A DNA stretch of 64,000 nucleotides, from contig NC_091185.1 of assembly GCF_040958095.1 (NCBI RefSeq), forward strand, positions 13,099,952 through 13,163,951, in the 5' to 3' direction. The stretch is from Procambarus clarkii (Eukaryota; Arthropoda; Malacostraca; Decapoda; Cambaridae). Below, one piece after another: positions 44,579 through 55,679 of the stretch. The stretch's first letter is position 1; each line of letters begins with the position of its first letter. The translations under genes were made by a program, and so were the position numbers. Below the pieces are notes generated by a model, which did not search any database, had not been told where the DNA came from, and worked only from the letters and a program-made list of their open reading frames with translations.

Positions 44579-45290
44579 CATGGAGCGGTTCCTACGGCCC
44601 TAGTGATTTGCTACTGGCCCAAACTCCACCACCGCCGCTCAAGAATGGCGTCACTGGCTCAAGACAATACAAAACTTCACTCTAGCAGTTCAACAAACTA
44701 CTCCCACCGTGGACAAGCTGCGTCTCTTAATAACTACGTTGCTCCACGTGTGTTCGACTACATAGCTGACTGCACTACGTATGATGTGGCTGAAAAATCC
44801 CTAACAGAACTGTTTGTGAAGCCCAAGAATGAAGTATTCGCAAGGTATGTGCTTGCAACACGACGCCAAAAACCCAGTCAGTCGCTTTATCAGTTTCTTC
44901 AGGCATTAAAATTATTAGCTAAATACTGTCAGTTTAGAGCAGTGACTGCTGTAAAAGCTTGTGATAACTATGTGAGAGATGCTTTCATTAATGGGCTAGG
45001 TTCTGCCACAATAAGGCAGCGCTTACTCGAAAATAGAACTTTAGACTTACACTCAGCCTTTGACCAGGCTCACACTCTAGAGATAGCACAGAAACTTTCT
45101 GCCTCTTATGCTCGGCCAGGGGCTACAAACGCTGCCATGACACTCTCATTAAACCTGGAGGACTCAGGAGGACAAGAAAGTGTAGACGAAAATGTTGAAA
45201 CAGTTTGTGCAGCTACAACTAGTGGTTCAAAATGCTTCTTTTGGTCACACTCGACATCCTGGCAGTCGATGTCCAGCTAGAGAAGCTCTG
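44579..45290 (+). pseudogene. gag: Gypsy gag, left-arm copy
   Basis: A probable ATG at 44,579 (MERFLRP) is followed at once by stops. The frame then reads EWRHWLKTIQNFTLAVQQT and, after a missing A near 44,733, NYVAPRVFDYIADC and EVFARYVLATRRQKPSQSLY, the capsid region of arthropod Gypsy Gag. Near 45,240 a T-run indel breaks the frame just at the first zinc knuckle (KCFF); the next frame carries the rest. The right-arm copy has one more T at this site and the missing A present, so the two copies are broken differently. Confidence 0.75.
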
Positions 45291-45914
45291 TGTATAAATT
45301 GCAAGAGAAAGGGTCATTATGCTAAGGTCTGCCGATCTTTGAAACCGACTAACAGTGCTTCAAGCACCCAACGTTCCGCAGCTATGCTTGCTACTTTAGT
45401 TGGGACTTCACCCTCATACCTCAATAAATCAGTGCTTAGCTCTAAGATGAATAGTACTCCAGTCAGTGCACTGATTGACACTGGTAACTCTGAGAACTTT
45501 ATTCATAAGAATATTGCCAAGCAGAATGCGTTACTGGTTTATCCTGACAATGGGGAAATTTCTATGGCTACTGTATCATTCTCTTCAAAATACCTGGGTC
45601 AATGTTCTGTAGACTTGGAACTGCAAGGAGAAACTTACCATGCTGTGAATCTTAAAGTGTTACCCGATTTGTGTGCTGATGTGATTTTGGGCCATACATT
45701 TTTACGAAATTATTCTGTGCTCGAGATGGCTTTTGGAGGAGAAAGACCTCCCCTTAGAATATGTGGATTAGCTGCCGTCAAAGTACTGGCTCCATCCCTC
45801 TTCAGTAATTTAGCACCAGACTGCAAGCAGATTGCATTACAATTCAGACGCTATTCTGAGGCTGACAAGATTTTATTGAATCTGAAATCACACGGATGCT
45901 GCGTGAAGAGATAA
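45192..45914 (+). pseudogene. Gypsy nucleocapsid end and protease, left-arm copy
   Basis: The frame carries CINCKRKGHYAKVC, a perfect CCHC knuckle, then SALIDTGNSENFIHK with the catalytic Asp-Thr-Gly of a retropepsin, and LCADVILGHTFLRNY, the second strand of the fold. The protease region itself looks undamaged. The frame is lost near 45,914 at the entry to RT. Confidence 0.8.
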
Positions 45915-47100
45915 TTAGACCCGGTATTCTCCGTGGAGAGCCAGATATTAGTAACTAAAGGAGAACATCACAAGAAAAGAATTGTTGTTGATTATTCACA
46001 AACAATCAACCGATTCACGAGTCTGGATGCCAACCTCTTACCACATATAGATGAGATTGTGAATAATGTTGCTAGATTTAAAGTATACAGCACGCTAGAC
46101 TTGAGAAGTGCTTACCTTCAAGTGGGTCTAACAGAGAGAAAATCCCTATACAGCCTTTGAAGCTTGTGGAAAGCTTTTTGAATTTAATCGTATCCCTTTT
46201 GGGGTCACTAATGGAGTGGCCAGTTTTCGAAGAGTAAATGATGGCATGCTCGAGAAAGGAGTGGAGGGCACCTTCGCTTACGTAAATGATGTCTGTGTGT
46301 GTAGAGATTCTGAAGAAGATCGTGATAAAAATCTGAAACATTTTATGGACGTTGCGAGAAGGTATAACCTGACACTGAATCTTGAAAAGTGTAGTTTTCG
46401 ACTCCGGTCTATAAAGCTATTGGATTATTTTATACAAGAAGGAAAAATTAGACCTGACCCGGAACGCCTCGAGCCACTGTTAAAATTTCCACTACCAAGC
46501 AACATAGCTTCTTTATGCAAAACAATGGGAATGCTTGCACATTACTCCCGTTGGGTGCTGGGTTTTCTGAGAAGATCCGTCCTCTCTTTCATGCCAATGA
46601 TTTTTCCTTATCTGCTGCCGCTGTGAAAGAGTTTGAAGGATTGAAACGAGACATCGCTGAGGCGGTGGTTCGAGCAATCGACCCAACAGCTCCTTTCGCG
46701 TTGGAACCTGACGCTTCAGATCATGCTGTTGCCGCTACCCTAACCCGGCATGAACAACCAGTAGCTTTCTTCACCCGAACACTTTTAAATAGTGATCAGA
46801 GGCACTCATCAACGGAGAAGGAAGCGTATGCCATTGTTGAATCCCTAAGGAAGTGGCGACACTATCTCATTGGACGCCATTTTCGGCTTGAAACTGACCA
46901 GCGTAGCGTTGCTTTTATGTTTAACTCTAAATCAGCTGGTAAGATTAAAAATGATAAAATTGCTAGATGGCGAGTCAAACTCTCCTGTTACCACTATGAC
47001 ATTGTATATCGCCCATGTAAAAAGAACACACTCGTTGATGCATTCTCATGCGTATGTGGTGCCACCAGTGTGGATGAACTTAAGGAATTGCATGGCAATT
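45915..47100 (+). pseudogene. Gypsy reverse transcriptase and RNase H, left-arm copy
   Basis: The fingers and motif A are in one frame (RIVVDYSQTINRFT, YSTLDLRSAYLQVGL). Motif C is in another and reads YVND at 46,279-46,290, where active enzymes have Y-x-D-D, so a catalytic aspartate is replaced. A missing G near 46,561 shifts the frame before RNase H; the right-arm copy keeps this G and stays open. RNase H has ALEPDASDHAVAATL, the glutamate of STEKEAYAIVESLRKWRHYL and ETDQRSVAFMF. Confidence 0.85.
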
Positions 47101-48138
47101 TGTGTCGCCCTGGAGTGTCTCGTATGGCTCATTTTGTCCGATGTCGAAATCTGCCTTATTCTGTGGAAGAAGTGAAGAAGATGACTAATTCTTGCTCTGA
47201 TGCTCTGAACAAGTTTGGCTCTGGGCATTTGATTAAAGCTACTCAGCAATTTGAAAGACTCAACATAGATTTTAAAGGACCACTTCCATCACATTCAAGG
47301 AATATATATTCTTACTGTTGTAGATGAATTCTCTAGCGTCCCTTTTGCATTCTCTTGTTCAGATATGACTACAGGTATAGTAATTCAGTGCCTGGTACAG
47401 TTACTCGTGATCTTTGGTATGCCTGCATATATACACTCTAAAAGGGGAACTTCATTTATGTCTGAGGAGTTGAAAGATTTTCTACTCAAAAAAGGGGGTA
47501 GCAACTAACCGTATAACTCCTTACAACCCTAGAGGAAATGGCCAGGCTGAGAAGTTCAATGGATTATTTGGAAAACAGTGCTGCCAGCTCTTAGGATGAG
47601 AGGCTTAGATGTATCCCAATGGGAAGTTGTTCTTCCTGATGCACTCCACTCTATTCGATCACTGTTGTGCACCTCTACAAATTGTACACCACATGAACGA
47701 TTCTTCCAGCATACAAGAAGGTCTACTTCAGGGCGAAATCTACCTACGTGACTTGCTTACAAAGGCCCTATCCTAAAACGTCCAGTGCGGCAAAGCAAAA
47801 ATTATCCTCTAGTTGATGAGGTTGAAGTCGTAGACGTGAATCCGGAATACGCCCTTGTCAAGTTCCCAGATGGCAGGATTACTACTGTATCATTAATTAA
47901 GACATCTCGCAACCATTACCACAGAGGGCTGCAAGAGTTTGGACTCCAATCTCAACATTCAACAGCAACACCCAGCGATTGTGAAAGCTGGGGTAAACCC
48001 CAACCTGCCTCATCCTGAACCACCTCATCCGAAACTATTTCGTCCCGAACCACCTAACCTAGAAACACCTAATTGGGAACCTTTCTCCGAAATAACTCTC
48101 CCTCAAGAAGGTGGTATGCAGGAACCGTCTGGAACTCT
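47101..48138 (+). pseudogene. Gypsy integrase, left-arm copy
   Basis: The zinc-binding region is degenerate: the expected CxxC reads CSDALNKF. The core has LNIDFKGPLP (first Asp) and YIHSKRGTSF, where the second catalytic Asp is replaced by Lys. The region around the Glu (GNGQAEKFNG, about 47,537) is intact. A 2-base loss in a TA run near 47,305 shifts the frame here but not in the right arm. A C-terminal module at 47,785-48,018 reads PLVDEVEVVDVNPEYALVKF, common at the end of arthropod Gypsy pol. Confidence 0.8.
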
Positions 48139-48313
48139 AAATAAAATAAAATAATAAATGTTTATTCAGGAAAGGTACATACATACAAGAGATTTTACAA
48201 AAATTCCATAGTTGAGATATAGATAGATGAGGGGAGTAATAGAGAGTCACCAGGGCAGGGCCTGTACATAATATCTGATCTTAGAAAGAATGCCAACAGT
48301 TTTTGATACTTTT

Positions 48314-49604
48314 TTATATATTTAGAATGTGTCCCTGGAAATTCAGCTTGTGGTCAATGAGAACGCCAAGGAATTTGCCATCTATTTTGTTACAAATTTG
48401 GGTATTGTTTATTCCGAGATTTATTTGATAAGAGGATTTATTGCCAAACAGAATATAGAAAATTTTGTCAATGTTAAGGGTGAGTTTGTTGGCAGTTTGC
48501 CAAAGATGGACTTTATTTAGCTCAGTATTTACTGTGGCATTTAGAGCAAGGGGGTCAGGACTGGAGTAAATGAAGGATGTGTCGCCAGCAAATAGAATTG
48601 GTTTGAAGTGTTGGGAGGCATTTGGAAGGTCATTAATGTAGATGAGAAAGAGGAGAGGGCCAAGTATGCTGCTCTGAGGAACACTGATGTTGATGGGTAG
48701 GGTGGGAGAAATTGAATTATTCACAGAAACATACTGGAGCCTGTCAGTAAGGTAAGATTTGAGGTATTGCAGGGAGTGTCCTCTGACTCCATAATGATGT
48801 AATTTAAGAAGAAGGTTTTGGTTGGTGGTTAACAGTGTCAAAAGCCTTACGCAGGTCCACAAATAACCTAACAGGGAACTCATTTTTATCAAGAGCTGCA
48901 TGAATCAAGTTAATCATACTAATAAGTGCATCGTTAGTGCTTTTTTGGGGTCTGAAGCCGTATTGACAAGAGCTAAGTATATTGTGTCTGGCTAGATATG
49001 AGTAAAGCTGCTTGTAGATTAGTTTTTCAAATATTTTTACAAGTTAGGCAGGATTGATATAGGTCTGTAGTTGTTAACATCTGTGAGCTCACCACATCTA
49101 TGGACAGGGGTTACTCTCGCTTTTTTTTAGAATATCTGGAAAGGTTTGGAGTTGAAGTGACTTGTTGAAGAGCAATGCAATAGCAGAGGCTAAAGCTCTG
49201 GAGGCTTTTTTGTAAATTAAAGTTGGTATTTCCTCAAGGGCACTACACTTGGTTTTAAGGGAAAGGATTATCTCATTAACGTCAGTGAAATTAGTAGGCT
49301 GTAGGTACAGAGACTGTGGATAGTTACCTGTAAGATAGTCCTTAACATCAGTAGTGGAAGATGGAATATCATTTGCAAGGGATGACCCCATGGAAGAGAA
49401 GAACCTATTGAACTCAATAGCAAAATCAGAGGCTGAAAGCTGACCATCGTTGTTGGACAGGAGTGTTGGTTTGTTATTTAAAATCTTCTTTGATCCCAAT
49501 ATTTGTGAAATTGTGCTCCAAGGTTTTTTAATGTTGCTCTTTATTTGGGTAAATTTATCTTCGTAGTATTTAGTTTTGGCTTGTCTAATTATTTTAGATA
49601 GCAA
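48314..49604 (-). pseudogene. CR1/L2-like LINE RT, left-arm copy
   Basis: The N-terminal part (49,604-49,098) has KTKYYEDKFTQIKSNIKKPW and a linker typical of CR1/L2 ORF2. RT motifs lie at 48,901-48,314: HHYGVRGHSLQYLKSYLTDR, SVPQSSILGPLLFLIYINDL, and FAGDTSF where the active site should read F-A-D-D. The first catalytic Asp is thus replaced by Gly. Frameshifts separate the two parts (49,100-48,900). Confidence 0.8.
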
Positions 49605-49665
49605 TAACGAGTAATTCTTTGAGAATTCTTTGGAGACGGTTCCTAACCTATACTTCTTCTCAAGG

Positions 49666-50700
49666 TCATTTGTTATTAATGGATTTAAGTATTCCCTTTG
49701 TAAGCCAAGGATTGTTAAGCCTTTTGGTTGTGACTTGTTTCGTAAGCATAGGACAGTGGGTGTTATAAAGGCTGAGAGTTTTTTGAAGAAAAGATTGCAC
49801 TGCTAGGTTGATGTCCCCTATGTTACCTAACTCGGACTCCCAGTTGACATTAGCAGCAGCAGTTATAAAATTGTCTATAGCAGTTTCATTGTGCAGCCTA
49901 AAGCTTAACTCCCTTGTCTCAAGAGGTGGTTTGTTAATATTAGTTAAGAGAAATGTGGGGTCTATAGTGCTATCGGTGATTATACCTGAAGTAAACGGAG
50001 AGGTTATGTTGGTCCAGATGTGATCTAGAGTCGTGGCAGTACTATCAGTGATTCTAGTAGGTCTAGTGATTAAGGGTATGAGGAAGCAGGAATTCATACA
50101 GTTGTGGAAGCTAACAGCAGTAGGGTGTTCAGGCTCGCAGAGGTCAATATTAAAGTCCCTTGCGATAATTAGATGGTTTTTGTTCAGTCTGTTATCTAGT
50201 ATTAGATTCCTAAGGTTTGAGTTGAATTCGGACACATCAGTGTTAGGATTTCTATAGACTGCACCCACAGACAGGACAGACTCGGAACCCTTGACCACAA
50301 AACAACTGGCGAAGATATACTCCCCACAGCAGTCTCTAGTTCTAATTACTTTTAAGCATGTTAGCTCTTGGTGGTAGTAAAGAGCAGTACCACCACCTCT
50401 CTGAATTTGACGACAGTTATGAATTGCCGATTAGTTAGACATGTTAAAGAGTTGAGTAGTATCCTCTTTTAACCACGTTTCAGTAAGTACAATAAAAAAA
50501 AATTGTTGTCAATAGTTTCAATCAAGGCACTAACATCATTGAAGTGTTTACCTAGAGATCTAACTTTCAAGTTGATTACAGAGATATTGTGATTATGTGT
50601 TAATACATTGTTTACATCATGTGCCGTAAACCGTAAAATATCTGCAATTTTGATCATTAAAGTGATGATTGTCATAGATAGTGGATAAGAGGTTTAGTTC
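49666..50700 (-). pseudogene. CR1/L2-like LINE endonuclease, left-arm copy
   Basis: ISVINLKVRSLGKHFNDVSA near 50,570 gives the endonuclease N-terminus. The frame 50,298-49,666 has SVGAVYRNPNTD, then LIIARDFNIDL, where GDFN is changed to RDFN, and TTLDHIWTN. Stops and shifts occur between 50,470 and 50,300. The 3' end of the frame (LNNPWLTKGILKSINNK) is the usual linker. Confidence 0.8.
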
Positions 50701-51229
50701 TGGGTCTATACTTGTCTGCATAAAAAGGCTGGTTGTAGGAAAGCAATGCAAGAATGGCAATTACAAAATAGAATTTTGATATAAAAGGGGGAAAAATATA
50801 TAAACAAGACTATACAAAACAAACACAAAATGAACAAAAAAAAAGAAAAGAAAAATGAGGTAGCTTACAAGGGACTTACAGGTACTCTCAGGTACACTGT
50901 AAGTAATAATTTACATTTTGAGACACAGGCAAAGCCAGGGGTACAATGGAGTAAGGGAGTATGGCGAAGCTAGGCAACCTAGGTAATAAATGAAATCAAG
51001 GAAAAAAGTTGAATAAATTTATTCAAATTTATTCATAGGCAAATTTAAGCTAAGGATTATTAACTATAAGTAGTTTAGTTATGATCGTATAACTAATAAG
51101 ACCTAAAGAAATATTAAAGCACTCAGTTATTTAAGTCCAATAAATGACTAGTAAAAAGTAAATTAAAAATTAATTTAAAAAGTGAAACAAAAAGACTTAG
51201 GATACCTAGCCCACACTAGGTGACAAGGG

Positions 51230-51650
51230 GGTTAATTATGTTGACTCATTGAGAGTGATAATAAGGTGAGACAAACCACATTGGGTGAGGAAAGTGTTGA
51301 GGTTATCCTCATTAGCAATTGTGAACATTTTACCTACTGAAATCTTTCTCACTTTCTCAAGCCATCTCTAACGAAGCACTGATGAATCGCATCTGGGTTT
51401 TGATGACGGATTTGACGCAGGCGGTAGAGGAATTGCTGTCTTTTTCTAGTCAAGCACTCGTTGAAGTAGATTCCCTGTCGTTGAGATGCAGCTGTCCGGA
51501 CAAGATGCGATTTCGTGGACTCGAAAGCCAGCATCAGGCGAATTTTCCGCTGGTTCTGATCCTGATGAATTCTTTTTGCCTACTCTGTAGGCAGCAATAA
51601 TATCTGCTTTGTTTAGAGTGACCTTCAATTCTTTTTTTTAAAAGTCTTCA
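51230..51650 (-). pseudogene. CR1/L2-like LINE ORF1 remnant, left-arm copy
   Basis: Two overlapping frames (51,628-51,446 and 51,534-51,349) give ADIIAAYRVGKKN and GIYFNECLTRKRQQFLYRLR, followed by NPDAIHQCFVRDG and, on to 51,230, KMFTIANEDNLNTFLTQCGL. This is the RRM-like RNA-binding part of a LINE ORF1. One frameshift near 51,540. Confidence 0.65.
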
Positions 51651-51777
51651 GAAGTTGAAGACTAAAGTCTTCAACTTTGCAGGAGTCCTTTCGACGATCT
51701 GGAAGGACGTGCAGTACCCCTACACATCTTCGGGACTATGTTACTTAAATGCTAGAGGGTGAATGTAGTAGAAGTGT

Positions 51778-53177
51778 CTGCATTTTTCGTCAAGCCACTG
51801 TCAATGTGAGAGAACTCGTGTCCAGCTTATAAGCCTATACTTGCATAAACCACAAGTGAAGATAAACAATCTTTGGACAACACCCACCAGTGGGACTCGA
51901 ACCCAGAAAGCACAACTACCTTCCAGTAGCTGGCATAACTAGTATGCTTTAACCCACTACGCCATCAGACCTTACAAAAGAAGTAGATAGTTCGAGATAT
52001 ATATATCTCAAACATCTCTACCTCCCGAAGGCACCAGATGAGTGAGGGGTCAGTCTGCATTTTTCGTCAAGCCACTGTCAATGTGAGAGAACTCGTGTCC
52101 AGCTTATAAGCCTATACTTGCATAAACCACAAGTGAAGATAAACAATCTTTGGACAACACCCACCAGTGGGACTCGAACCCAGAAAGCACAACTACCTTC
52201 CAGTAGCTGGCATAACTAGTATGCTTTAACCCACTACGCCATCAGACCTTACAAAAGAAGTAGATAGTTCGAGATATATATATCTCAAACATCTCTACCT
52301 CCCGAAGGCACCAGATGAGTGAGGGGTCAGTCTGCATTTTTCGTCAAGCCACTGTCAATGTGAGAGAACTCGTGTCCAGCTTATAAGCCTATACTTGCAT
52401 AAACCACAAGTGAAGATAAACAATCTTTGGACAACACCCACCAGTGGGACTCGAACCCAGAAAGCACAACTACCTTCCAGTAGCTGGCATAACTAGTATG
52501 CTTTAACCCACTACGCCATCAGACCTTACAAAAGAAGTAGATAGTTCGAGATATATATATCTCAAACATCTCTACCTCCCGAAGGCACCAGATGAGTGAG
52601 GGGTCAGTCTGCATTTTTCGTCAAGCCACTGTCAATGTGAGAGAACTCGTGTCCAGCTTATAAGCCTATACTTGCATAAACCACAAGTGAAGATAAACAA
52701 TCTTTGGACAACACCCACCAGTGGGACTCGAACCCAGAAAGCACAACTACCTTCCAGTAGCTGGCATAACTAGTATGCTTTAACCCACTACGCCATCAGA
52801 CCTTACAAAAGAAGTAGATAGTTCGAGATATATATATCTCAAACATCTCTACCTCCCGAAGGCACCAGATGAGTGAGGGGTCAGTCTGCATTTTTCGTCA
52901 AGCCACTGTCAATGTGAGAGAACTCGTGTCCAGCTTATAAGCCTATACTTGCATAAACCACAAGTGAAGATAAACAATCTTTGGACAACACCCACCAGTG
53001 GGACTCGAACCCAGAAAGCACAACTACCTTCCAGTAGCTGGCATAACTAGTATGCTTTAACCCACTACGCCATCAGACCTTACAAAAGAAGTAGATAGTT
53101 CGAGATATATATATCTCAAACATCTCTACCTCCCGAAGGCACCAGATGAGTGAGGGGTCAGTCTGCATTTTTCGTCA
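51778..53177 (-). repeat. Satellite B: 277-bp tandem repeat with tRNA-like core, left array
   Basis: Five units (unit marker at 52,051, 52,328, 52,605, 52,882 and 53,159, exactly 277 apart), essentially identical. On the minus strand each carries a tRNA-like core with A box TGGCGTAGTGGG and B box GGTTCGAGTCC (both perfect to consensus) and a TTTT shortly upstream of the next core. Details of the fold are given for the plus-strand array. Confidence 0.9.
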
Positions 53178-53200
53178 AGCCACTGTCAATGTGAGAGAAC
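53178..53200. other. Centre of the 10-kb palindrome: 23-base spacer
   Basis: Arms TCTGCATTTTTCGTCA (to 53,177) and TGACGAAAAATGCAGA (from 53,201) enclose 23 unpaired bases. The spacer itself is ordinary satellite B sequence, so the array simply turns back on itself in the middle of a unit. Confidence 0.95.
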
Positions 53201-54548
53201 TGACGAAAAATGCAGACTGACCCCTCACTCATCTGGTGCCTTCGGGAGGTAGAGATGTTTGAGATATATATATCTCGAACTATCTACTTCTTTTGTAAGG
53301 TCTGATGGCGTAGTGGGTTAAAGCATACTAGTTATGCCAGCTACTGGAAGGTAGTTGTGCTTTCTGGGTTCGAGTCCCACTGGTGGGTGTTGTCCAAAGA
53401 TTGTTTATCTTCACTTGTGGTTTATGCAAGTATAGGCTTATAAGCTGGACACGAGTTCTCTCACATTGACAGTGGCTTGACGAAAAATGCAGACTGACCC
53501 CTCACTCATCTGGTGCCTTCGGGAGGTAGAGATGTTTGAGATATATATATCTCGAACTATCTACTTCTTTTGTAAGGTCTGACGGCGTAGTGGGTTAAAG
53601 CATACTAGTTATGCCAGCTACTGGAAGGTAGTTGTGCTTTCTGGGTTCGAGTCCCACTGGTGGGTGTTGTCCAAAGATTGTTTATCTTCACTTGTGGTTT
53701 ATGCAAGTATAGGCTTATAAGCTGGACACGAGTTCTCTCACATTGACAGTGGCTTGACGAAAAATGCAGACTGACCCCTCACTCATCTGGTGCCTTCGGG
53801 AGGTAGAGATGTTTGAGATATATATATCTCGAACTATCTACTTCTTTTGTAAGGTCTGATGGCGTAGTGGGTTAAAGCATACTAGTTATGCCAGCTACTG
53901 GAAGGTAGTTGTGCTTTCTGGGTTCGAGTCCCACTGGTGGGTGTTGTCCAAAGATTGTTTATCTTCACTTGTGGTTTATGCAAGTATAGGCTTATAAGCT
54001 GGACACGAGTTCTCTCACATTGACAGTGGCTTGACGAAAAATGCAGACTGACCCCTCACTCATCTGGTGCCTTCGGGAGGTAGAGATGTTTGAGATATAT
54101 ATATCTCGAACTATCTACTTCTTTTGTAAGGTCTGATGGCGTAGTGGGTTAAAGCATACTAGTTATGCCAGCTACTGGAAGGTAGTTGTGCTTTCTGGGT
54201 TCGAGTCCCACTGGTGGGTGTTGTCCAAAGATTGTTTATCTTCACTTGTGGTTTATGCAAGTATAGGCTTATAAGCTGGACACGAGTTCTCTCACATTGA
54301 CAGTGGCTTGACGAAAAATGCAGACTGACCCCTCACTCATCTGGTGCCTTCGGGAGGTAGAGATGTTTGAGATATATATATCTCGAACTATCTACTTCTT
54401 TTGTAAGGTCTGATGGCGTAGTGGGTTAAAGCATACTAGTTATGCCAGCTACTGGAAGGTAGTTGTGCTTTCTGGGTTCGAGTCCCACTGGTGGGTGTTG
54501 TCCAAAGATTGTTTATCTTCACTTGTGGTTTATGCAAGTATAGGCTTA
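53201..54548 (+). repeat. Satellite B: 277-bp tandem repeat with tRNA-like core, right array
   Basis: Four full units and a partial one (marker at 53,202, 53,479, 53,756, 54,033 and 54,310). First core: A box 53,306-53,317, anticodon-like stem GCAT/ATGC with 7-base loop ACTAGTT (53,323-53,337; the triplet at 34-36 is TAG, as in a Leu tRNA), a long variable arm AGCTAC/GTAGTT (53,339-53,356), and B box 53,367-53,377 in a T arm with four paired bases. The acceptor stem does not pair. The next TTTT on this strand is at 53,568, just before the next core. One unit has GACGGCG instead of GATGGCG (53,581). Confidence 0.9.
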
Positions 54549-54559
54549 TATATATATAT

Positions 54560-54593
<34 letters not shown>

Positions 54594-54598
54594 ATATA
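54549..54598. repeat. (TA)n tract present only in the right arm
   Basis: An irregular 50-base TA tract replaces the last 50 bases of satellite B found at the matching place in the left arm (51,778-51,828), with almost no change in arm length. Confidence 0.85.
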
Positions 54599-54729
54599 AC
54601 ACTTCTACTACATTCACCCGTCTAGCATTTAAGTAACATAGTCCCGAAGATGTGTAGGGGTACTGCACGTCCTTCCAGATCGTCGAAAGGACTCCTGCAA
54701 AGTTGAAGACTTTAGTCTTCAACTTCTGA

Positions 54730-55150
54730 AGACTTTTAAAAAAAAGAATTGAAGGTCACTCTAAACAAAGCAGATATTATTGCTGCCTACAGAGTAGGCA
54801 AAAAGAATTCATCAGGATCAGAACCAGCGGAAAATTCGCCTGATGCTGGCTTTCGAGTCCACGAAATCGCATCTTGTCCGGACAGCTGCATCTCAACGAC
54901 AGGGAATCTACTTCAACGAGTGCTTGACTAGAAAAAGACAGCAATTCCTCTACCGCCTGCGTCAAATCCGTCATCAAAACCCAGATGCGATTCATCAGTG
55001 CTTCGTTAGAGATGGCTTGAGAAAGTGAGAAAGATTTCAGTAGGTAAAATGTTCACAATTGCTAATGAGGATAACCTCAACACTTTCCTCACCCAATGTG
55101 GTTTGTCTCACCTTATTATCACTCTCAATGAGTCAACATAATTAACCCCC
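54730..55150 (+). pseudogene. CR1/L2-like LINE ORF1 remnant, right-arm copy
   Basis: Same RRM-like remnant as in the left arm (GIYFNECLTRKRQQFLYRLR), with the same frameshift near 54,840. A 10-bp inverted repeat (GTTGAAGACT with AGTCTTCAAC) lies just upstream at about 54,703-54,725. Confidence 0.65.
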
Positions 55151-55679
55151 TTGTCACCTAGTGTGGGCTAGGTATCCTAAGTCTTTTTGTTTCACTTTTT
55201 AAATTAATTTTTAATTTACTTTTTACTAGTCATTTATTGGACTTAAATAACTGAGTGCTTTAATATTTCTTTAGGTCTTATTAGTTATACGATCATAACT
55301 AAACTACTTATAGTTAATAATCCTTAGCTTAAATTTGCCTATGAATAAATTTGAATAAATTTATTCAACTTTTTTCCTTGATTTCATTTATTACCTAGGT
55401 TGCCTAGCTTCGCCATACTCCCTTACTCCATTGTACCCCTGGCTTTGCCTGTGTCTCAAAATGTAAATTATTACTTACAGTGTACCTGAGAGTACCTGTA
55501 AGTCCCTTGTAAGCTACCTCATTTTTCTTTTCTTTTTTTTTGTTCATTTTGTGTTTGTTTTGTATAGTCTTGTTTATATATTTTTCCCCCTTTTATATCA
55601 AAATTCTATTTTGTAATTGCCATTCTTGCATTGCTTTCCTACAACCAGCCTTTTTATGCAGACAAGTATAGACCCAGAA

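Larger units (their letters stand above)
43463..48138 (+). mobile_element. Ty3/Gypsy element, left-arm copy, 3' truncated
   Basis: One LTR (43,463-44,475), leader, gag, protease, RT, RNase H and integrase are followed by a LINE at 48,139 with no 3' LTR, so the element is truncated or its end was displaced. All protein regions carry frame breaks, and both RT and integrase have catalytic substitutions. The same element in reverse is at 58,241-62,921. Confidence 0.85.
48139..51777 (-). mobile_element. CR1/L2-like LINE, left-arm copy
   Basis: The 3' end is at 48,139, with an AT-rich AAATAAAATAAAATAAT tail, inserted into the Gypsy element. ORF2 (endonuclease plus RT, no RNase H) runs to about 50,700 and an ORF1 remnant lies at 51,230-51,650. 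At 51,777 the LINE abuts satellite B. Mirrored on the plus strand at 54,599-58,240. Confidence 0.85.
43081..53177 (+). repeat. Left arm of the ~10-kb inverted repeat
   Basis: The arm is repeated in reverse complement at 53,201-63,303. Paired coordinates sum to 106,376-106,384 along the whole arm, so only a handful of net indels exist over 10 kb. Contents outward from the centre: satellite B, CR1/L2-like LINE, Ty3/Gypsy element, unassigned 0.23 kb, TA run, satellite A. Confidence 0.95.

Noticed and set aside
53299-53395. Satellite B core as a functional tRNA-Leu(TAG) gene
   Set aside because: Boxes, the anticodon-like stem and the variable arm fit, but the acceptor stem does not pair and position 33 is not T. 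It is better called tRNA-derived.
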